Notes: generated by a model not told the origin, from the sequence alone. DNA of 11,305 nt from Pseudomonadota bacterium (GCA_009924885.1 RFQS01000047.1:1-11305); one strand, 5' to 3'. Numbered from the stretch's first letter, positions 1 to 6,250 are shown. Numbers and translations are program-made.

Positions 1-714
1 CATTCTTGCGTAAAGCAGGTCTATGTCAAGGACCCGTGGCGTAAGATGATTAATGTGGGGACCTTTAAAACTTACTATATCTGCAATGAGTGAGTTAATG
101 CAGAGTAATTCTTTATAAAAATCCTTTTCTACAGTGGCTTGGTTATGCCATCTAAATGTTTCAAGTGCTTCGACTATAAAGTCTTTAGCCTCTGCTTCAG
201 AAAGTCCACCTTGTTTTTCATGAATCTCAATTAAATTTAAGCACTTACTCGTGAAAATCTGTCGCTTACTTAAAATCTCTTCAACGCTATTTCTAATATC
301 CTCTGGAAGAAGCTCTAGGCGAAGTAGTGATGTGAAAACTCGAAATGGAGATTTATTTAAATCCTCTCTCGAAACAGGTCTAAATACCGTTGAATGAACT
401 GGAAGATCTGCGATGCTTAAATCATAATAACCGACAGGCTGCATTCCCATGACGGCAAATAAGCGCCTCATATTATAGAGTTCATCTTTGCTACCTAATC
501 TTATAGCACCATGCTTTTCTCCCTCTATTCGAGACAAATCGAGGATTTCATCTGCAATGAAATCTTTACTGTTTAAAGTTTCTTCATTGACCTCTGTTAC
601 AGTTTCTAAGAGATTTTGGTATAGAGGTACTTCCTTTCTATACATCTCAGACATTGCACTTGTGAATAATATCCTTATGCTATTTGGATCATAAAATTCT
701 TGAATGGCACCCAT
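1..714 (-). CDS. hglS: 2-oxoadipate dioxygenase/decarboxylase family protein (YdcJ/HglS, DUF1338), C-terminus cut by window edge
   Basis: The first 238 residues are visible; the frame is open to the left edge, so the gene is partial. It closely resembles E. coli YdcJ as I remember it: HGAIR at about residues 68-72, then the VPVHST-type segment, FRVFTSLLRLEL, an ETFRWH segment, and GPHINHLTPR at 218-227. Members of this DUF1338 family (Pseudomonas HglS) are Fe(II) enzymes converting 2-oxoadipate to 2-hydroxyglutarate in lysine breakdown. The metal ligands are two His and a Glu; H68 and H220 fit the His pair, R72 fits the conserved substrate-side Arg, and the Glu would lie beyond the edge. The ATG at 714 gives the family's usual N-terminus. 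The gene starts 22 bases after rsfS, so it is probably the last visible gene of the mreB operon, an unusual partner. No clear Shine-Dalgarno sequence is seen. The family is secure; the substrate here is inferred. Confidence 0.9.
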   Translation of the reverse strand, partial: MGAIQEFYDPNSIRILFTSAMSEMYRKEVPLYQNLLETVTEVNEETLNSKDFIADEILDLSRIEGEKHGAIRLGSKDELYNMRRLFAVMGMQPVGYYDLSIADLPVHSTVFRPVSREDLNKSPFRVFTSLLRLELLPEDIRNSVEEILSKRQIFTSKCLNLIEIHEKQGGLSEAEAKDFIVEALETFRWHNQATVEKDFYKELLCINSLIADIVSFKGPHINHLTPRVLDIDLLYARM

Positions 715-736
715 ATAAAATTATCTATTTATAAAA

Positions 737-1108
737 TTATTCCTCCCACTCACTTGCTGGAATGAAATGAGCGTGCTGCCATAATTCTTCAAGATTATAG
801 TAAAGTCTTGCTTCGCTTTGAATAATATTTACAATGACATTCCCGTAGTCGAGTAGATACCATTTGTCGCCGTATTTTCCTTCTTTAAGATTTGGCTCTA
901 AACCTGTTTCCGTTAGAGATTCTTCTACGTGCCTTGCCATAGCTTTTAGCTGCGAGGAGCTTTCGCCAGAGCTGATAATTATATAATCAGCTAAATCAGA
1001 TATTTGGCTGATGTCGAGTAGCTCGGTATCACTACCTTTCTTGTCTTCGCAGAGCTTAGCGATGCATAGAGCTAATTCTTTACTATTTAATGTCTTAGGT
1101 GATTTCAA
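737..1108 (-). CDS. rsfS: ribosomal silencing factor RsfS
   Basis: This 123-residue protein has the normal RsfS length and its hallmark C-terminal half. WYLLDYGNVIVNI (about 83-95) is followed by SEARLYYNLEELW (98-110), matching the family's LLDYGDVVVH and EAREFYNLE.LW signatures. The N-terminal half carries the LA..IAKL helix and a DYIIISSGESSSQ stretch, where most relatives have G(T/N)S..Q. RsfS binds ribosomal protein uL14 (L14) and blocks joining of the 50S and 30S subunits when nutrients are short. The start is TTG: the codon at 1108-1106 overlaps the mreC stop in a TTGA, there is no in-frame ATG near the N-terminus, and the next Met (57) lies inside the domain. Translation is probably coupled to mreC. 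The mreC neighbour is unusual; rsfS more often sits with nadD or yqeK. Confidence 0.95.
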   Translation of the reverse strand: MKSPKTLNSKELALCIAKLCEDKKGSDTELLDISQISDLADYIIISSGESSSQLKAMARHVEESLTETGLEPNLKEGKYGDKWYLLDYGNVIVNIIQSEARLYYNLEELWQHAHFIPASEWEE

Positions 1109-1896
1109 GTTAATATGTATAAATCCTTAATTGTGTTTAATGTCTCAAAGAATTTTATTTTAACAATAAGACCGATAGTATTAGGATCTTTTTTTATTTT
1201 TACCACTTTACCAATTGGGAAATTAGTTGGGAATGGGCAATTAGTCTCATCTAAACACAGACCTGTACTAACTATCCTATCACCCACTTGAACTGATGAA
1301 TCAATTCTAATAAAATCAAGCATCGCATAATCAGGATAGGAACCAGAGAGCACTCCGTATTCTTCTGTCCTTTCAATTTTGGCACCCATCTGAAAGCTTT
1401 TATCGAAAATTAATTTAACGATCGCAGTGTGATCAAAGACTTGATTAACTTGACCAACAATTCCATTCAAAGAAAATACACCACTACCCACTTCAACACC
1501 ATCTTTTTTTCCTTTATTGATAATGATTTGTTTGTGCCAGCTTTCAGGACTTCTACCTATAACTTGACTGCGTATGGTTGGGAAAGGTATTTCGAACTGC
1601 TTTCTTTTATTAAGGCTTTCTAGTTTTAGTTTTTTAAATCCTGCACGAAGTTTGATGTTATCTAATTTAGTTGTATCAAGTTTCTTATTTAACTCTTTAA
1701 TAGTGCGAAGTGAATCTATATAATCTTTAACTTCTCCTTGGCTTTCATTAACTCCTGAGCCTAAGTCATAGATTAGTTTTCCTGTAATTAGATAGCTGTA
1801 GGAAATAAGGTTAGCTATTGGTTTAATAAAGAACCAAGCCAAAAATATTACTAGCAGTAAAGATAGAAAAATAGATTTTAGATCTTTAAAATTCAT
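1105..1896 (-). CDS. mreC: rod shape-determining protein MreC
   Basis: This 263-residue protein has MreC architecture: a short cytoplasmic N-terminus, one membrane helix at about 8-30, a Lys-rich coiled coil at about 55-98, and a C-terminal extracytoplasmic beta domain. Diagnostic segments are GRSPESWHKQIIINKGKKDG (114-133) and the conserved GxVGQV turn near 145-150. MreC links the MreB filament to the peptidoglycan elongation machinery (PBP2, RodA). The conserved TSGL..FP.G.P.G region reads STGL, then an extra stretch with two Cys (C214 and C220), then NFPIGKV; the pair could form a disulfide outside the membrane. The gene starts 15 bases after mreB with a GAAAG-type ribosome binding site just upstream. 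It ends in a TGA overlapping the TTG of rsfS. No mreD follows it, contrary to the common mreBCD order. Confidence 0.93.
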   Translation of the reverse strand: MNFKDLKSIFLSLLLVIFLAWFFIKPIANLISYSYLITGKLIYDLGSGVNESQGEVKDYIDSLRTIKELNKKLDTTKLDNIKLRAGFKKLKLESLNKRKQFEIPFPTIRSQVIGRSPESWHKQIIINKGKKDGVEVGSGVFSLNGIVGQVNQVFDHTAIVKLIFDKSFQMGAKIERTEEYGVLSGSYPDYAMLDFIRIDSSVQVGDRIVSTGLCLDETNCPFPTNFPIGKVVKIKKDPNTIGLIVKIKFFETLNTIKDLYILT

Positions 1897-1911
1897 TCTT
1901 TCTTTAGACGC

Positions 1912-2970
1912 TTATACTAGATGTGCGTGGTTAGTAGTAGTTAGTTCTAAAACACGTCTTAGAGTTTTATCGGTTAAGATTCTACCTGCTCCTAAAACTA
2001 CACAAGAAAGAGGATCATCTGCAATATGTACAGGAATTTCAGTCTCATGAGCAATCATTTCATCTAAACCTTTAAGAAGAGCACCACCACCAGCGATAAC
2101 TATACCTCTGTCATAAATGTCGGCAGCTAATTCTGGAGGAATTCTCTCTAAAGTTCTTTTTACTGACTCAACTATAGACGTAAGTGGTTCTACCATAGCC
2201 TCTCTAATTTCAGCTCTGTTTACTATGACTGTTCTAGGTAGACCATTTAGAAGATTAAGTCCTCTGACTTCCATTTGATCTTCATCGCTTTCGTCTGAAA
2301 TTTTAAAAGCAGACCCTAGTTTAATCTTGATGTTTTCTGCAGTTGTTTCGCCGATTGATAAATTATATACCTTCTTCATGTATACGATAATTGAGGTATT
2401 TAGCTCATCACCAGCTATGCGAATACTTTCAGAAATCACTATTCCTGAAAGACTGATGACTGCTACTTCAGTAGTGCCACCGCCGATATCAACTATCATA
2501 CTGCCGATAGGCTCTGCTACTGCAAGTCCTGCTCCAATAGCTGCGGCCATAGGTTCATCAAGTAAGTAGACTGTGCCAGCACCAGCATTTTCTGCGGCCT
2601 CTCTTACTGCTCTTCTTTCTACCTCTGTAATGCCGCTAGGGACACCGATTGCGATTCTTGGCTTAGAGATAGGTTTGAAAATACCTTTGCTAGTATTAGC
2701 TTTCTCTAGGAAGTATCTAAGCATAATTTCAGCATAGCCGAAATCTGCTATAACACCGTCTCTGAGTGGTCTTACTGCTACTATGTGGCTAGGAGTTTTG
2801 CCTATCATCGCTTTAGCTTCTTCACCTACAGCAAGAACTTCTGACGTTAGACTATTTACTGCAACTACACTTGGCTCCCTGAGAATGATTCCCTCTTCGG
2901 AACAGACTAAAGTATTAGCAGTACCAAGATCGATACCAATATTCTTCGAAAATTTACTAAATAAACCCAT
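1912..2970 (-). CDS. mreB: rod shape-determining protein MreB
   Basis: This full-length, 352-residue bacterial actin polymerises under the membrane and positions cell-wall elongation. All actin-fold nucleotide motifs are present: phosphate-1 IGIDLGTANTLV (11-22), LLDEPMAAAIGAGL (136-149) with the expected catalytic Glu E139, phosphate-2 IVDIGGGTTEVAV (159-171), and adenosine motif AGGGALLKGL (293-302). The N-terminus, MGLFSKFSK, is a short amphipathic stretch of the type that anchors MreB to the inner membrane. The C-terminus (LGAGRILTD, then KTLRRVLE) is also typical. It is the first gene of the minus-strand operon with mreC, rsfS and the ydcJ-like gene. It diverges from metF across 63 bases. 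No Shine-Dalgarno sequence precedes the ATG. A TAAAAT hexamer ends 7 bases before the start, which would give a leaderless or nearly leaderless transcript. Confidence 0.98.
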   Translation of the reverse strand: MGLFSKFSKNIGIDLGTANTLVCSEEGIILREPSVVAVNSLTSEVLAVGEEAKAMIGKTPSHIVAVRPLRDGVIADFGYAEIMLRYFLEKANTSKGIFKPISKPRIAIGVPSGITEVERRAVREAAENAGAGTVYLLDEPMAAAIGAGLAVAEPIGSMIVDIGGGTTEVAVISLSGIVISESIRIAGDELNTSIIVYMKKVYNLSIGETTAENIKIKLGSAFKISDESDEDQMEVRGLNLLNGLPRTVIVNRAEIREAMVEPLTSIVESVKRTLERIPPELAADIYDRGIVIAGGGALLKGLDEMIAHETEIPVHIADDPLSCVVLGAGRILTDKTLRRVLELTTTNHAHLV

Positions 2971-2977
2971 ATACTTG

Positions 2978-3010
2978 ATTTTAATAGATACTCTGAGAAA
3001 ACGTGGTAAA
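2978..3010 (-). promoter_or_regulatory. candidate mreB operon promoter
   Basis: On the minus strand a TTTACC (-35-like, 3010-3005) is followed after 18 bases by TATTAA (2986-2981), which overlaps a second possible -10, TAAAAT (2983-2978). The latter leaves only 7 bases to the mreB ATG. This is the only room for a promoter between mreB and metF. The hexamers are imperfect, so the call is tentative. Confidence 0.35.
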
Positions 3011-3022
3011 AAAATAGTAATT

Positions 3023-3028
3023 AGAGGA
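3023..3028 (+). promoter_or_regulatory. ribosome binding site of metF
   Basis: AGAGGA lies 5 bases before the ATG at 3034 and 11 bases before a second in-frame ATG at 3040. It is one of the few clear Shine-Dalgarno sequences before a first gene in this window, and it does not by itself decide between the two starts. Confidence 0.6.
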
Positions 3029-3033
3029 CACTA

Positions 3034-3987
3034 ATGGACATGAGTTTTAAAGAGGATTTGAGTAATACTAGTTTTATCGCTACAGCTGAGCTAAATCCTC
3101 CTAAAAGTTTTGAGTGTGGAAAAATTTTAGAGAATGCGAGTAAATTAAAAGGCTTAGTCTCAGCCATTAATATAACTGATAATTCTGGAGCTAGTGTGAA
3201 AGTCTCATCTATGACTATAAGTCATTTAATTAAAAGAGACTTTAATATTGAGCCTATTTGGCAAATTACTTGCCGTGATAGAAATAGATTAGCTGTTCAA
3301 TCAGATTTACTCTCAGCTAAGGTTTTTGGTCTTAGTAATATACTACCTCTGCGTGGAGATGAGTTAAAGCAGGGTGATTACCCTGATGCTAAGGCTAGTT
3401 TTGATTTAAATACAGAGGAATTAATTCAGGTTATAAAGCAGCTTGAAAAAGGCCGTGATTTAGCTACGAAGGAATTAAAGCCACATCTAGGTGATTTTTC
3501 CTTTTGTGTTGGTTCAGCTGCTCATCCAGGAGTCCCCGATTTAGTAGGGCAGCGTGAAACTATGCTCAAAAGGCTTGATTTAGGTGTTGAGTTTTTTCAG
3601 ACTCAAATCTGTTTTGATTTATCCCAATTAGAGATTTTTAAAAATACTATAGGTGAAAAACTTGCTTCTAAGACTTTACTCGGCATAACACCGATAAAGA
3701 GTCTTAAGCAGGCTGAGTTTATGCATAAAAATATCTGGGGAGTTGCTGTACCTGATTATATTTTTAGTGAGTTAACAGCGGTGACTAATCTCGATCCAGA
3801 TTCCACTGAATCTCTTGAAGCTCAGCGTGAGATAGGTTTAAAGTTTTCACAGCAGATCTGTAAAAGAGTTCAAGAGCTAGGGTTTAAAGGTATTCATCTT
3901 ATGGCCATAGGTCAAGAAGCTAATCTTGCAGATATTCTTAAGCGGATTATGCCTGAAAGCGCTTTCTGTTCTAAGTCTTTTAATTAA
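3034..3987 (+). CDS. metF: 5,10-methylenetetrahydrofolate reductase (MetF family)
   Basis: This 317-residue TIM-barrel protein reduces 5,10-methylene- to 5-methyl-tetrahydrofolate, supplying methyl groups for methionine synthesis. Family features visible are TAELNPPKS (17-25), with E19 at the place of the catalytic Glu; QITCRDRNRLA (77-87); LRGDE with flavin-contacting D109; VGSAAHPG; and FFQTQICFD, with the substrate-side Gln. The length matches the short bacterial enzymes without a regulatory domain. This sequence style (CRDRNR, then LRGD...GD.PDAK) resembles the MetF versions of acetogens and some cyanobacterial relatives more than E. coli MetF; those may use other electron partners, but no MetV-like gene is adjacent. 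The start at 3034 has a good AGAGGA site; 3040 is an alternative. Its stop lies within an 8-base overlap with the opposing cytochrome b gene. Confidence 0.93.
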   Translation: MDMSFKEDLSNTSFIATAELNPPKSFECGKILENASKLKGLVSAINITDNSGASVKVSSMTISHLIKRDFNIEPIWQITCRDRNRLAVQSDLLSAKVFGLSNILPLRGDELKQGDYPDAKASFDLNTEELIQVIKQLEKGRDLATKELKPHLGDFSFCVGSAAHPGVPDLVGQRETMLKRLDLGVEFFQTQICFDLSQLEIFKNTIGEKLASKTLLGITPIKSLKQAEFMHKNIWGVAVPDYIFSELTAVTNLDPDSTESLEAQREIGLKFSQQICKRVQELGFKGIHLMAIGQEANLADILKRIMPESAFCSKSFN

Positions 3988-4654
3988 CTGCTAGCGTTAA
4001 ACCAACTGCATGTAAAGTGTTTAGTGTGATAATACTAATAACGCTTAACGCAATAAATAACACAGAAGATATTGCAAGCACTACATTTTGAGATTTACTG
4101 CCAACAGTAATACCCCAAGTGATGCAGAAGCTCCAGATTCCATTGCAGAAATGATAAATAGTAGATATTAAACCAATAACATAAAACCAGTAAATGCTGA
4201 AAGGGTTTAAAACAGGGATACTTGGTAGAAATTCTATATATTGATAGCTAGCAAGGCTCTCGGCAACATAGTTGTAGTCTAAGTTATGAACTGTTTTAAA
4301 TTGAAGAATGTGGAAAGTTATATATACTAAGGCTATAACTCCAGTGAGTCTTTGAAAAATATAACGCCAGTTCTCTGAATGGCTGTACTGAAGCTGATTT
4401 GGTTTCGCTGTAGTATAGATGATTATCCCATAAGCTGCATGAAATATAATCGGGAGGAATATTCCAAGCCATTCTATTAATTCGACAAATGGTAATGATC
4501 TTAGAAAATTTATGATCAGATTATAGTTATCTGCACTGAAGATAGAAACGCTATTAGCAAAAAGATGAAAAACCATGAAAATTCCGATAGGGAAAATTCC
4601 ACTTAGGGAATGCATTCTTCTTAAAAAATAATTACTTTGAAGATTTTTAAACAT
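3980..4654 (-). CDS. sdhC: succinate dehydrogenase cytochrome b558 subunit (SdhC type B)
   Basis: This 224-residue protein has five predicted membrane helices, as in Bacillus subtilis SdhC, the di-heme membrane anchor of succinate:menaquinone reductase (fumarate reductase in reverse). Four helix histidines (H30 in FHLF, H72 in FHAAYG, H115 in FHILQF, H168 in YHFCNGIW) fit the four heme b ligands of that family (about 28, 70, 113 and 155). RRMHSLSG at 12-19 is another family signature. The subunit needs flavoprotein SdhA and iron-sulfur SdhB, normally sdhCAB, but neither is adjacent; it appears to be a single-gene unit. A TAAAAT box ends 9 bases before the ATG and no Shine-Dalgarno sequence is seen. 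It overlaps metF by 8 bases, tail to tail. Whether it acts in succinate oxidation or fumarate reduction cannot be told from this gene alone. Confidence 0.93.
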   Translation of the reverse strand: MFKNLQSNYFLRRMHSLSGIFPIGIFMVFHLFANSVSIFSADNYNLIINFLRSLPFVELIEWLGIFLPIIFHAAYGIIIYTTAKPNQLQYSHSENWRYIFQRLTGVIALVYITFHILQFKTVHNLDYNYVAESLASYQYIEFLPSIPVLNPFSIYWFYVIGLISTIYHFCNGIWSFCITWGITVGSKSQNVVLAISSVLFIALSVISIITLNTLHAVGLTLAVN

Positions 4655-4663
4655 ACAATCGAT

Positions 4664-4692
4664 ATTTTACACCACAAAAAGCTAACTTGAAA
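4664..4692 (-). promoter_or_regulatory. candidate sdhC promoter
   Basis: TAAAAT (4669-4664, minus strand) is preceded directly by GTG and followed by 9 bases before the sdhC ATG. A poor -35 match, TTTCAA, sits 17 bases upstream (4692-4687). Transcription would begin at or next to the start codon. Confidence 0.35.
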
Positions 4693-4699
4693 GTTTTTG
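4675..4699 (-). repeat. imperfect inverted repeat after the SPOR gene (possible weak terminator)
   Basis: Read on the minus strand, CAAAAACT, TTCA and AGTT form a small A+T-rich hairpin, followed by AGC and TTTTTG. It lies 15 bases past the stop of the SPOR gene and ends in a T run, so it could weakly terminate that operon, but it overlaps the possible sdhC -35. The stem is short and weak. Confidence 0.25.
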
Positions 4700-4713
4700 C
4701 ACTACAGAGGATT

Positions 4714-5085
4714 CTAATTTGATCTGATGGAGATATCCATGATACCCATAGCCGAGAGTTCACTGAAAACGTAAAAAGCATCATCTTTGTCAAAATAATA
4801 ATTGCCTATTTGAATTGTGTAATAATCCGAGACTTTAATGATTTTGCTATCTTGTTCTGTAATTTTTTTAATTCTATTTAACTGTAGTTCTGCTGCTTCT
4901 AGTGAATTATAGCTGCCAGAGCAGATCATTAAGCCTTTGCTTAAATAATAAGCATTATTGTCATTGGGTACTGTTTTGCTTGAAAGATTATTGAGTTGAG
5001 CTTTGGAATGGCTTTGTGTATTATGCTTATCTGAAATATTTCCTTCAACTTTGAAAAGCAGAAATACTATCAAGAGAGCAGACAT
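4714..5085 (-). CDS. small membrane-anchored protein with SPOR-like domain
   Basis: This 123-residue protein has a short hydrophobic N-terminus (about 2-12), a polar low-complexity linker rich in Ser, Asn and Lys (about 14-47), and a C-terminal domain at about 50-121. The latter shows two related halves, LMICSGSYNSLEAAELQL and YTIQIGNYYFDKDDAFYVF, each followed by a helix and strand. That is the SPOR pattern (beta-alpha-beta twice, with a GxY/F turn then A...L). SPOR domains bind septal, denuded peptidoglycan, so a role in cell division or envelope remodelling is plausible; this rests on pattern, not a search. The start is fixed by an in-frame stop 6 bases upstream. It begins 2 bases after the 85-residue gene, so the two form an operon. 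Confidence 0.65.
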   Translation of the reverse strand: MSALLIVFLLFKVEGNISDKHNTQSHSKAQLNNLSSKTVPNDNNAYYLSKGLMICSGSYNSLEAAELQLNRIKKITEQDSKIIKVSDYYTIQIGNYYFDKDDAFYVFSELSAMGIMDISIRSN

Positions 5086-5087
5086 TA

Positions 5088-5345
5088 TTAACTATAGAAA
5101 TTCTCTTTAAGTTCAGTCTCTTTGTTGATTTTTAGACTACTAGATTCAGATAAAGTTTTTTTAAAAAAATTACTTTGAAGATTTTTTACAGTTGCTTTAT
5201 TTTTATAATCTTTGAATTTGTTTTCAAACTGAGTCCTAGAGAGCTTAGTGCTAGCATCTTCTATTCTTCCCTGGGGGCTTTTAAGGCTATTATTAAGGGT
5301 ATCTGCTCTTTCCCTTAATTTTTTGATGTCATCAAGTAAACCCAT
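5088..5345 (-). CDS. small charged hypothetical protein
   Basis: I do not recognise this 85-residue protein. It is very rich in Lys, Glu, Ser and Asn, has no membrane segment or signal peptide, and its first 20 residues (MGLLDDIKKLRERADTLNNS) look like an amphipathic helix or short coiled coil; the rest looks flexible. It is followed after 2 bases by the SPOR gene, which supports real expression and suggests a shared task in the envelope or division. Residues 54-59 (KNLQSN, then FF) repeat residues 3-8 of the nearby SdhC (KNLQSN, then YF), coded by an identical 18-base string. It diverges from the OB-fold gene across 47 bases. An AAAG a few bases before the ATG is the only possible ribosome binding site. 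Confidence 0.6.
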   Translation of the reverse strand: MGLLDDIKKLRERADTLNNSLKSPQGRIEDASTKLSRTQFENKFKDYKNKATVKNLQSNFFKKTLSESSSLKINKETELKENFYS

Positions 5346-5355
5346 TAATCTTTAT

Positions 5356-5383
5356 TTGAAACTTTTACTTATCTTGGTACTAT
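5356..5383 (+). promoter_or_regulatory. extended -10 promoter of the OB-fold gene
   Basis: TTGAAA (5356-5361) is followed after 16 bases by TACTAT (5378-5383), with a TG one base before the -10, giving TGGTACTAT. Only 9 bases separate the -10 from the ATG at 5393, so the transcript should start within about 2-3 bases of the start codon. There is no Shine-Dalgarno sequence. Confidence 0.55.
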
Positions 5384-5392
5384 TTATCTAAT

Positions 5393-5890
5393 ATGAATAG
5401 ATTAGCAAAGTTTGTTTTATTTGTTATTTTTCTGATACCAGTTCTTTATTTTGCTGATTCAAAATCAAATCTTGCTTATGCAATAGATTCCACAAAGGAG
5501 CTTAATTTAAACTTAGCCTGTGATGGTCCATACCTCAAGATTAAAGATATAGTAGCTAATCCGAAAGCTTATAAAGGCAAGAAAGTAAAGTTTCTTGGTG
5601 ATTTCTATTCCTTCTCTTCTTTGCCTCTAGATTATCCCCCAGCGATGCGAGAGGCTAAAAATTATATTGGTATAGTACTTGCAAGACCTGATCATAAGCA
5701 GATTCCTCTTGTTGAGCTGAAATTAGCTGTTAAGCTTGATATTTTTAAAAATGCAGAGGAGCGTTTAAGTCTAGAGCAGGGAGATACTCTTAAGCTTTCT
5801 GGCAGGGTATTTGAAGTCGCTTTAGGTGAACCTTGGTTGGATATAACTTCTATTGAAGTGGTAAAAAGAGTAACTAAAAAGGAGAGTTAA
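5393..5890 (+). CDS. exported OB-fold-like protein of unknown function
   Basis: This 165-residue protein begins with a signal peptide or membrane anchor: MNRLAK, a hydrophobic stretch to about residue 20, and a possible signal peptidase site after AYA at 30. The rest is about 120 residues in which IKDIVANPKAYKGKKVKFLG (about 50-69) resembles the opening of small extracytoplasmic OB-fold (tRNA_anti-like) proteins. Strand-rich segments follow (YIGIVLARPD, VELKLAVKLD) and a final GDTLKLSGRVFEV. Such proteins bind oligomers or sugars, but no specific role can be given. One Cys (C43) lies in the mature part; it is not a lipobox. It leads a two-gene unit with the roadblock-like gene, whose ribosome binding site lies inside its last codons. 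Confidence is high that this is a gene and moderate for the fold. Confidence 0.75.
   Translation: MNRLAKFVLFVIFLIPVLYFADSKSNLAYAIDSTKELNLNLACDGPYLKIKDIVANPKAYKGKKVKFLGDFYSFSSLPLDYPPAMREAKNYIGIVLARPDHKQIPLVELKLAVKLDIFKNAEERLSLEQGDTLKLSGRVFEVALGEPWLDITSIEVVKRVTKKES
5879..5884 (+). promoter_or_regulatory. ribosome binding site of the roadblock-like gene
   Basis: AAGGAG lies 9 bases before the ATG at 5894 and within the last codons of the upstream gene, so it supports both this start and translation of the two genes from one message. Confidence 0.75.
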
Positions 5891-5893
5891 AAA

Positions 5894-6250
5894 ATGTACT
5901 CCTCGGATATAGATAAACGAAAAGATAGACTTTCTAAGCTTGAAGCTTTTGGAGAGGTAGATTCTTTTCTTCTCTTTGATGAATTTTCTACTGTAATTTA
6001 TGAACATTCGAAAAATTATCTAGAGGGGATAAATTTACAGAATTTTATGGAGCATCAAGAGGGCTTTAAGGTCTCTTTAAATGATCAAGATTCTGTAATT
6101 AGGCATGTATTTTTGGTTGAGAAGGGCATAGTTTTTTTATATCAATTCAATGCAATGTCTTTATTGATACTTGCAGGATATCGTGAAAGTGCTGATATCT
6201 TTGACTTACAGATTAAACTTGATAGTATTGTAAATGATCTTAAAATCTAG
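5894..6250 (+). CDS. small protein with roadblock/LC7-like topology, function unknown
   Basis: This 118-residue cytosolic protein has no signal peptide. Reading its hydrophobic pattern gives helix (about 5-18), strand (DSFLLFDE), strand (STVIYEHS), helix (NYLEGINLQNFMEH), three strands (IRHVFLVEKG, IVFLYQFNA, MSLLILAGY) and a final helix (SADIFDLQIKLDSIVNDL). That order is the roadblock/LC7 fold, used by MglB-type partners of small GTPases and other scaffolds. No GTPase gene is in the window, so a partner cannot be named. The assignment is inferred from predicted topology only; a profilin-like or other small alpha-beta fold is possible. It starts 3 bases after the OB-fold gene with a strong AAGGAG site, so the pair is co-transcribed and probably co-translated. 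Confidence 0.65.
   Translation: MYSSDIDKRKDRLSKLEAFGEVDSFLLFDEFSTVIYEHSKNYLEGINLQNFMEHQEGFKVSLNDQDSVIRHVFLVEKGIVFLYQFNAMSLLILAGYRESADIFDLQIKLDSIVNDLKI

Noticed and set aside
488..694. Plus-strand 68-codon open frame
   Set aside because: It lies opposite the strongly conserved YdcJ/HglS coding sequence, which explains this stretch fully.
2971..3033. SAM or other riboswitch before metF
   Set aside because: The gap is 63 bases, A+T-rich, shared with the mreB promoter, and shows no stem array.
2327..3034. Plus-strand open frames of 80-83 codons opposite mreB
   Set aside because: They are antisense to a fully conserved MreB, have no recognisable domains, and no ribosome binding site of note. 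They are shadows of the mreB codons.
4631..5186. The 18-base repeat as an attachment site or mobile element end
   Set aside because: Both copies lie inside coding frames in the same orientation; there is no integrase, transposase or terminal inverted repeat nearby.
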